Assembly: GCF_000421705.1 (NCBI RefSeq)
Contig: NZ_ATXN01000002.1
Span: forward strand, 1,240,001 to 1,304,000
Direction: 5' to 3'
DNA length: 64,000 nt
Source of the DNA: Brevundimonas naejangsanensis DSM 23858
Lineage (GTDB): Bacteria; Pseudomonadota; Alphaproteobacteria; Caulobacterales; Caulobacteraceae
The position numbers and the translations under genes are program-made. Shown in pieces: positions 44,958-54,601 of this stretch; the stretch's first letter is position 1; every line of letters starts with the position of its first letter. The notes under the pieces are model-generated. The model was not told the DNA's origin and ran no database searches. It worked only from the letters and a program-made list of their open reading frames with translations.

Positions 44958-45647
44958 CTACCCCGCCTTATCCGGCAGGTGAAAGAAGTCCACGAACCGC
45001 GCGAACATCGCCCGATCGCCCTCGACCGCCATCGTCCCCTCGCCGTCCAGAGCCTCCAGCGGGACCTTTCCGTAGACGGCGGCCGCGACGACCTGGGCCG
45101 GGGCGCGCACCACCACGTCGCAGGCCTCGACCTCGCCGCGCCGAGCGTCGATGACCCCGTCCGCGACAGTCACGACCATACGATCCTCGTCCAGCACAAA
45201 ACCCAGCCGCATCTTCGCATCCAGCGCGCGCACAGGATCAAACATCGTCTTGAACGACTGCATGATGGAGACGGCGCTGATCGGCAGGGTCGGGTCGTGC
45301 TGGGGCGAGCGCGCGGCCCAGCGACCCAGCACCATGAAGACCGGTTCGATCTCATAGCCCCAGTCGGTCAGCTCATAGACCTGGACCGAGGCGGGCGGCG
45401 GCAGCTTGCGGCGCTGGATCACGCCCGAGGCTTCCAGCCCCTCCAGCCGCTGGGTCAGCACATTGGCCGACAGGCCGCACAGATCTTTTCGCAGGTCGCT
45501 GAAACGGCGCGGCCCCATCATGAGTTCTCTGATGACCAGCAAGGCCCAGCGCTCGCCCACCAGATCCAGCCCGTGCGCCGCTCCGCAGGCGTCATGATAG
45601 CGCCGGGATCGAGACAATGACTGCTTAGTTACTTTTTCTAACTTCAT
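44958..45647 (-). CDS. HxlR-family winged-helix transcriptional regulator
   Basis: 229 aa. The HxlR signature (CGAAHGLDLVGERWALLVIRELM, LCGLSANVLTQRLEGLEASG, YELTDWG) occupies the first 110 residues. The C-terminal half (KMRLGFVLDEDRMVVTVADG ... PLEALDGEGTMAVEGD) resembles a small sterol-carrier-like domain, found in a subset of HxlR proteins and possibly a ligand pocket. It is divergent from the VOC/SRPBCC cluster across 92 bp; GTTGACTAAC, a short dyad, lies 1 bp upstream of its ATG and could be an operator (inference). Confidence 0.9.
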   Translation of the reverse strand: MKLEKVTKQSLSRSRRYHDACGAAHGLDLVGERWALLVIRELMMGPRRFSDLRKDLCGLSANVLTQRLEGLEASGVIQRRKLPPPASVQVYELTDWGYEIEPVFMVLGRWAARSPQHDPTLPISAVSIMQSFKTMFDPVRALDAKMRLGFVLDEDRMVVTVADGVIDARRGEVEACDVVVRAPAQVVAAAVYGKVPLEALDGEGTMAVEGDRAMFARFVDFFHLPDKAG

Positions 45648-45739
45648 AGTTGACTAACATAACATCGAGGCGCAGAAATCGCCACACCACAGAGCAGGCC
45701 GTCCGGGGAGGGAGGGCCGCGCAGAGGGAGGAAACGCCG

Positions 45740-46183
45740 ATGCCCAAGCTGATCTTCATCAACCTGCCGGTCGCCGACCTGCCGCGCTCCGTCGCTTTTT
45801 ACGAGGCGGTGGGGGCGAGCAAGAACCCGAAGTTCTCGGACGAGACGGCGGCCTGCATGGTCTTTTCCGACACCATCCACGCCATGCTGCTGACGCATGA
45901 GAAGTGGGCGACCTTCACCGATCGCTCCATCCCCGACGCGCACAAGACGGCGCAGGTGCTGCTCTGCCTCTCCGAGGACAGCCGCGAGGCCGTCGACGCC
46001 GTGGTCGAGCGCGCAGCCAAGGCCGGCGGCCAGGCCGACCCCAGCGCCAAACAGGACTACGGCTTCATGTACGGCCGCAGCTACGCCGACCCCGACGGCC
46101 ACATCTGGGAGATCATGTGGATGGACCCGGAAGCCGCCGCGCAAGGTCCGGAAGGCTTCGCCGCTCAGGTCGGCGGGGGCTGA
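45740..46183 (+). CDS. VOC-family (glyoxalase/dioxygenase fold) protein 1
   Basis: 147 aa. MPKLIFINLPVADLPRSVAFYEAVG and the C-terminal YGRSYADPDGHIWEIMWMD are the paired beta-alpha-beta units of vicinal oxygen chelate proteins, with the metal-type Glu in WEIMW. It resembles the extradiol dioxygenase-like YaeR/lactoylglutathione lyase-like group. ATG 45740 has GGGAGG about 8 nt upstream. First gene of a tight cluster, probably controlled by the divergent HxlR protein. Confidence 0.88.
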   Translation: MPKLIFINLPVADLPRSVAFYEAVGASKNPKFSDETAACMVFSDTIHAMLLTHEKWATFTDRSIPDAHKTAQVLLCLSEDSREAVDAVVERAAKAGGQADPSAKQDYGFMYGRSYADPDGHIWEIMWMDPEAAAQGPEGFAAQVGGG

Positions 46184-46186
46184 GCC

Positions 46187-46663
46187 GTGAGCGGCCTCTA
46201 CGAACTCGCCGTCAGCCGCTTCATCAAGGCCCCGCCGGAGAGGGTGTGGCGCGCCTGGACCCGACACGGGACCGAATGGTTCACGCCTCGCCCGTGGCGC
46301 ACGGTGTCGGTCGACCATGACTTGCGCCCCGGCGGCCGCGCCGATGTCGTCATGGAGTCGCCCGAGGGCGAGCGGCATGAGTATCGCGGCGTGGTGCTGG
46401 AGGTGGAGACGGGCCGCCGCCTGGTGACGACCAGCGCCTTCACCGAGGGCTGGATTCCGCAGCCCGGCGACATGAACTTCGTCCGCATCGACACCTTCGA
46501 GCTAGAGGGCGACGGCACGCGCTACACCGCCCGCGCCCGCCACTGGACCGAGCAGGCCATGCTGACCCACCGCGACATGGGTTTCGAGACCGGGTGGGGC
46601 GCCGCCGCCGACCAGTTGGCTCAGGTCGCCGAAAACCTCACCCCGCAGGAGAGCGCGTCATGA
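46187..46663 (+). CDS. SRPBCC (AHSA1-type) domain protein
   Basis: 158 aa. VSRFIKAPPERVWRAWTRHG, PGGRADVVMESPEGE and YTARARHWTEQAMLTHRDMG define an activator-of-Hsp90/START-like hydrophobic-pocket protein. It starts with GTG 3 bp after the preceding stop. Its stop overlaps the next VOC gene by 4 bp (ATGA). Ligand unknown; such genes often sit with VOC and DUF1428 genes under ArsR- or HxlR-type control. Confidence 0.87.
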   Translation: MSGLYELAVSRFIKAPPERVWRAWTRHGTEWFTPRPWRTVSVDHDLRPGGRADVVMESPEGERHEYRGVVLEVETGRRLVTTSAFTEGWIPQPGDMNFVRIDTFELEGDGTRYTARARHWTEQAMLTHRDMGFETGWGAAADQLAQVAENLTPQESAS

Positions 46664-47154
46664 ACGACAAGATCATTCCCTGTATCTGGTACGACCTGGG
46701 CCAGGCGAAGAAGGCGGCCGAGTTCTACGTCTCGCTGGGCCTGCCTGACAGCCGCATCGACCGCGTCGTCGCCAGCCCGGCTGACAATCCCTCCAATCCT
46801 GAAGGCGCCGAACTGGTGGTCGAGTTCACCCTGGCCGGCAGGCGCTACATGGGGCTGAACGGCGGCCCGATCTTCCCCCAGACCGAGGCCGTGTCTTTCA
46901 TGATCATGACCGATGATCAGGCCGAGACCGACCGCCTGTGGGACGCCATCGTCGGCAACGGCGGGGCCGAAAGCGCCTGCGGCTGGTGCAAGGACCGCTG
47001 GGGCGTGAACTGGCAAATCACGCCGCGTCGCCTGATGGCCTTCTACGACGATCCCAACCCCGCCCGCGCCAAGGCCGCCTTCGAGGCGATGATGACCATG
47101 CACAAGATCGACATCGCCGCCTTGGACGCCGCCGCAGACGCGGCTTCTTCCTAG
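46660..47154 (+). CDS. VOC-family protein 2, PhnB/3-demethylubiquinone methyltransferase-like fold
   Basis: 164 aa. IIPCIWYDLGQAKKAAEFYV, YMGLNGGPIFPQTEAVSFMI, and ESACGWCKDRWGVNWQITPR match the PhnB-like VOC group (often annotated 3-demethylubiquinone-9 3-methyltransferase, though they lack a methyltransferase domain). The ATG overlaps the SRPBCC stop. The TAG stop lies inside the first unit of a tandem hairpin repeat. Confidence 0.88.
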   Translation: MNDKIIPCIWYDLGQAKKAAEFYVSLGLPDSRIDRVVASPADNPSNPEGAELVVEFTLAGRRYMGLNGGPIFPQTEAVSFMIMTDDQAETDRLWDAIVGNGGAESACGWCKDRWGVNWQITPRRLMAFYDDPNPARAKAAFEAMMTMHKIDIAALDAAADAASS

Positions 47155-47255
47155 TGGGCCGCGGTCAGAAGGCTCCGCCTTCTCGACCCGACGCGGCCTG
47201 TTCTAGTGGGCCGCGATCAAAAGGCTCCGCCTTTTCGACCCGACGCGGCCTGAAT
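47151..47255 (+). repeat. Two tandem 52-bp hairpin units
   Basis: Units 47151-47202 and 47203-47255 start CTAGTGGGCCGCG and end CGACCCGACGCGGCC. Each folds into GGCCGCG/CGCGGCC, then GTC or ATC with GAC, then an apical stem around TCC. In the apical stem GAAGGC/GCCTTC of unit 1 is AAAGGC/GCCTTT in unit 2, a compensatory pair of changes, so the RNA or cruciform structure appears to be maintained. They lie between VOC protein 2 and the DUF1428 gene. Confidence 0.8.
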
Positions 47256-47353
47256 GATCAGTTGCTTCCCGCCACGACACGACCGCCCCGCCCCTCAAGC
47301 AGCGAGCCGCCGCGCGGCGAGCGATAGGGGCCAACCTCCGAAGGAGAACTAAA

Positions 47354-47707
47354 ATGACCTACATCACCGGCTTCCTGACCCCCGTGAAGGTCGAGAACAA
47401 GGACCGCTACATCGAGTCCGCACGCGTCGCCTGGCCGCTGTTCAAGGGCTACGGCGCCCTGGCCCATGTCGAGAACTGGGGCGTAGACGTGCCCGACGGC
47501 AAGGTCACCAGCTTCCCCATGTCGGTGAAGCTGGAGGACGGCGAGGTCGTCGTCTTCTCCTGGCTGATCTGGCCCGACAAGAAGACCGCCGACGACGCCT
47601 GGGCCAAGATGCAGGACGACCCCGCCATGGCGAATATGGACATGCCCTTCGACGGCAAGCGCATGATGTGGGGCGGCTTCGAGACCATCTTCGACGAGAA
47701 GCAGTAA
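47354..47707 (+). CDS. DUF1428 family protein
   Basis: 117 aa. YITGFLTPVKVENKDRYIES, FKGYGALAHVENWGVDVPDG and DMPFDGKRMMWGGFETI are the DUF1428 signature (ferredoxin-like dimeric alpha/beta barrel, YbaA type). Function unknown. GAAGGAGAA lies about 7 nt upstream of the ATG. It follows the VOC/SRPBCC cluster after 200 bp with the tandem hairpins between, so it could be an attenuated distal gene or have its own promoter. Confidence 0.9.
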   Translation: MTYITGFLTPVKVENKDRYIESARVAWPLFKGYGALAHVENWGVDVPDGKVTSFPMSVKLEDGEVVVFSWLIWPDKKTADDAWAKMQDDPAMANMDMPFDGKRMMWGGFETIFDEKQ

Positions 47708-47714
47708 AGCGGCG

Positions 47715-47868
47715 CTCTCCTCCCCACATCGTAGGGAGGAGGACCACGACCCGAAGGGCGGCGCGGAGCTGCCAAGTGGTGGAGGGGCTTGCGACAGCGG
47801 AAGCCATCGGCCCCTCCGTCTCGACGGCTACGCCGCCGATCCACCTCCCCATTTCATGGGGAGGAGAA
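47715..47868. repeat. Inverted-repeat element, second copy of the GGTGGAGGGG family
   Basis: Left arm 47715-47788 (CTCCTCCCCAC, GTAGGGAGGAGG, GGTGGAGGGGCTT) and right arm about 47806-47868 (CCCCTCCGTC, CCACCTCCCC, ATGGGGAGGAG) in inverted orientation around roughly 20 bp. It resembles the element at 42127-42283 in terminal hairpins and in the GGAGGGGC/GCCCCTCC junction. It fills the space between the DUF1428 gene and the rpoD terminator. Confidence 0.7.
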
Positions 47869-47871
47869 ACA

Positions 47872-47902
47872 AAAAAGGGCGGCTCCGAGGGAGCCGCCCT
47901 TT
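47872..47902 (-). terminator. Intrinsic terminator of rpoD
   Basis: On the minus strand GGGCGGCTCC-CTC-GGAGCCGCCC (10-bp perfect stem) is followed by TTTTTTGTTT, 20 bp past the rpoD stop. On the plus strand it also ends in TTTT. Confidence 0.92.
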
Positions 47903-47920
47903 TGATCTTCATCGTCTCGT

Positions 47921-49843
<1,923 letters not shown>

Positions 49844-49918
49844 TCAGTCTGTCTCCACGGCCGACGGGGGGTGATCAGGCCCCTGCGGCGAAAATACAAC
49901 GCCCGACGACTTCGTTCA

Positions 49919-51796
49919 CTACGAAGAAGCCGAGTCTTCCCAAATCGTTCCGGTCTTGATGGCCCGTCGCAACGCATCGCGCTCGGCCTTCACCAGAGCG
50001 AAAGCCGAGGTGTCGAAAGCCTTGTGGGCCTCCGACTTTGCCGAAGCGAGCGCCTCGTCCAACGCCGCTGCGCGGGTCAGAGCGTCGAACGCCTGCGACC
50101 ACCGGGTCCTCGCCTCGCCGAGGGGCTTGTCTGTAGCCAGGAATGGCGCGCCGGACTTCGCCGCCGCCTTCTCGACCTCGCGCAACATGGCGTCATGACC
50201 CGATTGGGCCAGATGGCGGCGCAGGGCGGCGGAGTCAAGGGTTCGGCCTGAGAAACGCAGACGCACCATCTCCTGCGCCAGCCCGTCCAACGCCGGATCG
50301 CCGAAGCCATAGCGAGCCACCGCCTCCATGTGATCGTCCAGCCGCTCCGGGTCGTCCAGCGCCCCGTGGGCCAGAGCCGCCGCGATCGGCTCGACCGAGC
50401 GGAACAGGGCCTGCATGGCCTGGGCGCCCTCGACCGTCTGCCCCTGCAGCGGCGGCGGACCGCGCCAACGCCCGCCCGGCCCCGGCCGACCGCCCAACTG
50501 TTGCGGCCTCTGCGGCTGACGCGGGAACAGGGCGTCGAACCGGTCGAACAGGTCGCGCCTGTATTGTTCGGCCAGATCCTTGTCCTGCACGGCGTTGGCT
50601 GCCTGACGCAGTCGCCCCTTCAGCCCCGCCTTGCGCTCGGGCGTGTCCAGCGGCTCGGCCTCAACCTCGCGACGGAACAGCACCTCGGCGAAGGACCGAG
50701 TCTCGGCCATGGCCTGACGCAGGGCCGGCGCCCCGCGATCACGCAGGATGTCGTCCGGGTCTTGCCCGCCTTCCAGCAGGGCGAAACGGAAGGACTTGCC
50801 CGACTTCAACAGCGGCAGCGCCCGCTCGATCGAACGATAGGCGGCGCGCAGCCCCGCCGCGTCGCCGTCAAAGCTCAGCACCGGCTCGGACGACACGCGC
50901 CAAAGCACCGCCATCTGCTCTTCGGTCAGGGCCGTGCCCATCGGCGACACAGCCGGCAGCCCCGCCCTGTGACAGGCGATGACGTCCATATAGCCCTCGA
51001 CGACGATGATCCCCTGCTCGCCCCGGCTCTCGGCCCCCATGATCCGCCGCGCCTCCGGCAAACCGTAGAGGGTCGCCCCCTTGTGAAACAGCGACGTCTC
51101 CGGCCCGTTCAGATATTTGGCCCGGTCGTCGGGGTTCATCGCCCGCCCGCCGAAGCTGACGATGCGGCCGCGCGCGTCCAGGATCGGGAAGATCAGCCGG
51201 TCGCGGAAACGGTCGTAGGGCTGCCCCCCTCCCTCCGGCGCAATGAGAAGCCCCGCCTCGACCAGATCGCCCGGGCGCGCCCCGCGCTGGACCAGCGCCT
51301 GCTTCAGCCCCTCACGGTCGTTGGGCGCATAGCCCAAGCCGAAGCGCTCCCACTGATCCTCGGGCAGGCCGCGCTTTTCCAGATAGTCGCGCGCCGCCTT
51401 GCCGACGTTGCGGCGCAGGTTGGCGGCGAACCATTTCTGGGCCAGCTCCATCCAGTCGGCCAGCCCCTGACGCTTCTGCTCGCGCTCGGCGGCCTGGGGG
51501 TCTTCGGCAGGCAGTTGCATCCCCGCCTCGCCCGCCAGGCGGCTGACCGCCTCGACGAAGCTGAGCCGCTCCGTCTCCTGCAAAAACGTGATGACGTCGC
51601 CGTGCTTGCCCGAGCTGAAGTCGTGGAAGAAGCCCTTGTCGTCATTGACGAAGAAGCTCGGCGACTTCTCCTTCGAGAAGGGGCTCAAGCCGACGAACTC
51701 GCGTCCCTGACGCTTGAGCTTCACCGTCCGCCCGATGATGTCGGACGGCCGAAGGCGGGCCTTCAGCTCCTCGATGAACCGTTCGTCAAATCGCAC
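49919..51796 (-). CDS. dnaG: DNA primase lacking the zinc-finger ligands
   Basis: 625 aa primase that makes RNA primers at the replication fork. TOPRIM signatures are clear (GIIVVEGYMDVIACHRAGLP; SFDGDAAGLRA with DGD), as is RFRDRLIFPILDARGRIVSFGGR. The N-terminal domain aligns with the CHC2 zinc finger but reads VGLSPFSKEKSPSFFVND and KGFFHDFSSGKHGD: Ser or Asp stand where Cys, His, Cys, Cys are expected. GTG 51796 (VRFDERFIEELKARLRPSD) is the canonical start; a TTG 10 codons earlier is possible. The C-terminal DnaB-interaction domain is present. Divergent from a patatin gene. Confidence 0.95.
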   Translation of the reverse strand: MRFDERFIEELKARLRPSDIIGRTVKLKRQGREFVGLSPFSKEKSPSFFVNDDKGFFHDFSSGKHGDVITFLQETERLSFVEAVSRLAGEAGMQLPAEDPQAAEREQKRQGLADWMELAQKWFAANLRRNVGKAARDYLEKRGLPEDQWERFGLGYAPNDREGLKQALVQRGARPGDLVEAGLLIAPEGGGQPYDRFRDRLIFPILDARGRIVSFGGRAMNPDDRAKYLNGPETSLFHKGATLYGLPEARRIMGAESRGEQGIIVVEGYMDVIACHRAGLPAVSPMGTALTEEQMAVLWRVSSEPVLSFDGDAAGLRAAYRSIERALPLLKSGKSFRFALLEGGQDPDDILRDRGAPALRQAMAETRSFAEVLFRREVEAEPLDTPERKAGLKGRLRQAANAVQDKDLAEQYRRDLFDRFDALFPRQPQRPQQLGGRPGPGGRWRGPPPLQGQTVEGAQAMQALFRSVEPIAAALAHGALDDPERLDDHMEAVARYGFGDPALDGLAQEMVRLRFSGRTLDSAALRRHLAQSGHDAMLREVEKAAAKSGAPFLATDKPLGEARTRWSQAFDALTRAAALDEALASAKSEAHKAFDTSAFALVKAERDALRRAIKTGTIWEDSASS

Positions 51797-51968
51797 CCCG
51801 GACCTATGCCGTCCGATGGCGGGCAAAGGCCAGCCCCCGCCGCTGCGTCGCCCGGACGGCCCCCGAGCAAAACCCCGCCTGGGGATAAGTGCGGGGACAA
51901 CCGCTTGCTTCCTTCCGGCGAGCGTCTGGGCTTTAACTCATGCAAGCCTCGCCGGAGCCTTTGCGACC

Positions 51969-53177
51969 ATGCGCCGTCTTCGTCTTCTGATCCTGCTGCT
52001 GCTGCCCTCAGCCCTGCTGACGCTCGGCGCCTGCCAGACGATTCCGCGCCCGACCTTCGCCGCCGCAGACCTGACCGCCGCCAGCCCGCCGTGGCGCTAT
52101 GACTTCCTGACTCCAGAGGCGCGCGACCGCTTCGTGCGCGAGACGGTCAACGCCCAGAACGCCACGGCCGACGGCACGTTCGACATTCTGGCCCTGTCCG
52201 GCGGCGGGGCCAACGGCGCCTATGGCGCGGGCGTCATGGTCGGATGGAGCCAGGCGGGAACCCGCCCCCAGTTCGAGGTGGTGACCGGCGTCTCCACCGG
52301 CGCCCTGATCGCCCCCTTCGTCTTTGCGGGACAGCGGTTCGACCCGGCGCTGGAGCACGCCTACACCAGCGGCCAGACCGACGATCTGTTGAAGTCGCGC
52401 GGCCTGCTGGCCCTGATGCTGCCCGGCGTGTTCAAGCCCGAGCCCCTGACCAATCTGGTGCTGAACAACATCTCGCCCGAGCTGTTGACCGCCATCGCCG
52501 AGGAGCACCGCAAGGGTCGTCGGCTCTACGTCTCGACCACCAGTCTGGACACCCAGACCCAGGTCGTCTGGGACATGGGTGCCATCGCCCAGCAAAACGA
52601 CGAGGCCTCGCGTCTGCTGTTCGTCAATGTGCTGATCGCCTCGGCCAGCATTCCCGGCGCCTTTCCGCCCGTCCTGCTGAACGTCGAGCATGACGGCCGC
52701 CGCATTCAGGAACTACATGTCGACGGCGGCACGGTGTCCAGCTTCCTGGTCGTGCCCCAGGCCCTGCTGCTGGAGGCGCCGAACGCGCGTCCTCTGGGCG
52801 ACGCCCGCATCTGGATCGTGGTCAACGGCAAGTGGGATCCGCGTTTCGACGTCTCGCGCATTTCGGCCATCAGCATCGCCGCCCGCAGCTTCGACACCAT
52901 GATGAAGGCCCTGCAGCGCTCGGACCTGACCGCCATCACCCAGTTCGCCCGCCGCTATGATCTGACGCTGTCGGTCGCCGCCATCCCCGACCACGCCGAG
53001 GCCAACACCCTGGACTTCACCCAGGCCCACATGACCGCCCTGTTCCAGGCAGGCGAGGCCGAGGCTCTGGCCGGCCGCGCCTTCGACCGGCGCGTCGACC
53101 CGTCCGAGCCGCGCCCCAGCCGCCGCAGACATCGCGAACAGACGCCGCCCACGGTCGTCATCGCTCCGACAGGTTAG
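51969..53177 (+). CDS. Patatin-like phospholipase lipoprotein
   Basis: 402 aa. The signal peptide ends in lipobox LTLGAC, so Cys22 is lipidated. Patatin active site: oxyanion loop SGGGANGAYGAGV (77-89), nucleophile Ser109 in GVSTG, and catalytic Asp252 in VDGG. It probably hydrolyses acyl esters of membrane lipids at the outer membrane. A basic, Pro-rich tail (SRRRHREQTPP) follows the catalytic domain. ATG 51969 is chosen because the signal peptide begins there; a much longer frame upstream runs antisense to dnaG. Confidence 0.9.
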   Translation: MRRLRLLILLLLPSALLTLGACQTIPRPTFAAADLTAASPPWRYDFLTPEARDRFVRETVNAQNATADGTFDILALSGGGANGAYGAGVMVGWSQAGTRPQFEVVTGVSTGALIAPFVFAGQRFDPALEHAYTSGQTDDLLKSRGLLALMLPGVFKPEPLTNLVLNNISPELLTAIAEEHRKGRRLYVSTTSLDTQTQVVWDMGAIAQQNDEASRLLFVNVLIASASIPGAFPPVLLNVEHDGRRIQELHVDGGTVSSFLVVPQALLLEAPNARPLGDARIWIVVNGKWDPRFDVSRISAISIAARSFDTMMKALQRSDLTAITQFARRYDLTLSVAAIPDHAEANTLDFTQAHMTALFQAGEAEALAGRAFDRRVDPSEPRPSRRRHREQTPPTVVIAPTG

Positions 53178-53256
53178 GATTCCATTAACCATATTGGCCG
53201 CACTGGGGCCACAACCATCTGATTACGAACAATATTTTTCGTATAACGGCGGAACT

Positions 53257-53275
53257 ATCCACAGTTCCTGTGGAT
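53257..53275. promoter_or_regulatory. Perfect palindrome containing TATCCACAG-like sequence
   Basis: ATCCACAG-TTC-CTGTGGAT, 8-bp arms, in a lower-GC intergenic stretch (53178-53350). Each arm is close to a DnaA box (TTATCCACA) but not perfect. It could bind a dimeric regulator or DnaA; no support beyond sequence. Confidence 0.35.
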
Positions 53276-53362
53276 TCTTCCTGCGTCTCTGAGAAACAGA
53301 GACCTTCGCCGACGGCCCCGTCGCAGACTGCGACAACCGCCGTTCACAGAATGGGTTTTCTC

Positions 53363-53626
53363 ATGTTCATCGCCATCGCCCGCCCGGCGGTGGAGCCCCA
53401 AGGCCCCGACGCCGTCGCCGTCCCCGGCTCTCCCGCTGTTCCCCTGCTCAAGCCGCGCGCGCTGCACGCCCGCCTGCTGGCCAACGCGGCCCTGCGCCGT
53501 CAGCGCGGCTGGCTCCGGCGTCAGGAAAACCGCAGCGAGGACGCGGATTACTGGCTGCACGCGGCCTGCATCGCCGTCAGCAAGGCGGCCGCCCTACGTC
53601 GCGCCGAACCGGCCTTCCTGCCTTAA
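53363..53626 (+). CDS. Small basic protein, unknown
   Basis: 87 aa from ATG 53363 (MFIAIARPAVEPQG); an ATG four codons earlier is equally possible and neither has a good SD. The C-terminal half is Arg/Ala-rich and helical (RALHARLLANAALRRQRGWLRRQENR) and ends with ADYWLHAACIAVSKAAALRR. No motif recognised. Codon usage matches the genome, which is the main argument that it is real. Confidence 0.45.
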   Translation: MFIAIARPAVEPQGPDAVAVPGSPAVPLLKPRALHARLLANAALRRQRGWLRRQENRSEDADYWLHAACIAVSKAAALRRAEPAFLP

Positions 53627-53632
53627 GGCGCC

Positions 53633-54601
53633 TCAGCGCAGTTCCGGCAGGCGTCGGGCGAAGGAGTCTCTGAGCTTGCGCCCGCGTTCGGACAGACTCT
53701 TGCTCCGGCGCCGCTCGCGCGCCTCGAAGCCCTGCCCCCAGCGTTCGTGAATAGCCGCCATCAGCACCGGGTGGCGATCATACTGGTGCACGATCGGGCT
53801 GACCCCGCCGTCGGGGTTCACGATCCGACCCGTCCCGTCCAGCGACAGGCCCCCTCCGGGCGTCAGACCCACGGTGGCGATCCGGCCGTAGTTGGGCTGC
53901 GTCTCTCCCTCGACCAGACCCAGATGCAGGGCGATGTTGCACGCCGCCTGATCCGCCCCGAAGGCGCCGCCGATCTCGGACCGGGGGATAGCCGCCAGCA
54001 TCAGCAGGGTGCGGCAGAAGCGGATCATGCACGCGCGCGGCCCCATGACGGTGCCGACGCAGACGCAGGGCTTTTCAGCCAGGGCGCGCGCCACGTCCTC
54101 GCCGCCGACGCCGCGCAGATATTTCATGTTGAAGGCATGGCCCTTCAGCCCGCCGTCATACTCGACGAAGAACTCGAGCTTCTGAGGCGGCGGATCGAAC
54201 GGCGGCGCCTGAAAGACTACGTCGCGCACGTCCGTCAGCAGCACATGGCGCGCCCAGGGCCGCTCGCTCATCAGGGCATCAAAGGCGGCGAAGCGCTGCA
54301 TCACCGGATGCGGACGCCACACGCCGCTACAAGCCGCAGGCGGCGGCGCAGACTCCACGCCATACTGCGCCAGAAAATCCAGAAGCGCCGGCTCCTGATC
54401 CGTCACCAGCACCACCGGCCCGGCGTAGACCGCGCGCAGGGAGCGCACAAAGACCGCCACATCGGCCGCTTCATAGCCGGTGGCGTAGCCCAGGATCAGA
54501 TCGTGTTCGGCCGCCGCAAAGGTTGGAGAGGCCCCCCTCTCGCCCGCGATCGCGGCGGCGACCCAGCCCAGATAGGCCGACTTCGCCGCCGGTGAAGCCA
54601 T
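53633..54601 (-). CDS. Glycosyltransferase-like protein, unknown specificity
   Basis: 322 aa. The N-terminal part has alternating strand-helix units (HDLILGYATGYEAADVAVFV, AGPVVLVTDQEPALLDFL) and a central HVLLTDVRDVVFQAPPF with Asp124 and Asp127, which resembles the DXD-bearing motif of GT-A glycosyltransferases. Later segments (FNMKYLRGVGGEDVA, CVGTVMGPRACM, GADQAACNIALH) fit a sugar-acceptor domain; GADQA is common in such enzymes. No signal peptide. Its ATG abuts the carA stop with no spacing, so it is co-transcribed with carA. Function by fold resemblance only. Confidence 0.6.
   Translation of the reverse strand: MASPAAKSAYLGWVAAAIAGERGASPTFAAAEHDLILGYATGYEAADVAVFVRSLRAVYAGPVVLVTDQEPALLDFLAQYGVESAPPPAACSGVWRPHPVMQRFAAFDALMSERPWARHVLLTDVRDVVFQAPPFDPPPQKLEFFVEYDGGLKGHAFNMKYLRGVGGEDVARALAEKPCVCVGTVMGPRACMIRFCRTLLMLAAIPRSEIGGAFGADQAACNIALHLGLVEGETQPNYGRIATVGLTPGGGLSLDGTGRIVNPDGGVSPIVHQYDRHPVLMAAIHERWGQGFEARERRRSKSLSERGRKLRDSFARRLPELR

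Noticed and set aside
47151..47255. Short CRISPR-like array
   Set aside because: Only two units, directly joined with no spacer, each a self-complementary hairpin; no cas genes nearby.
53178..53260. CtrA binding site (TTAA-N7-TTAA) near ATTAACCAT
   Set aside because: Only one TTAA half-site is present at the correct spacing.
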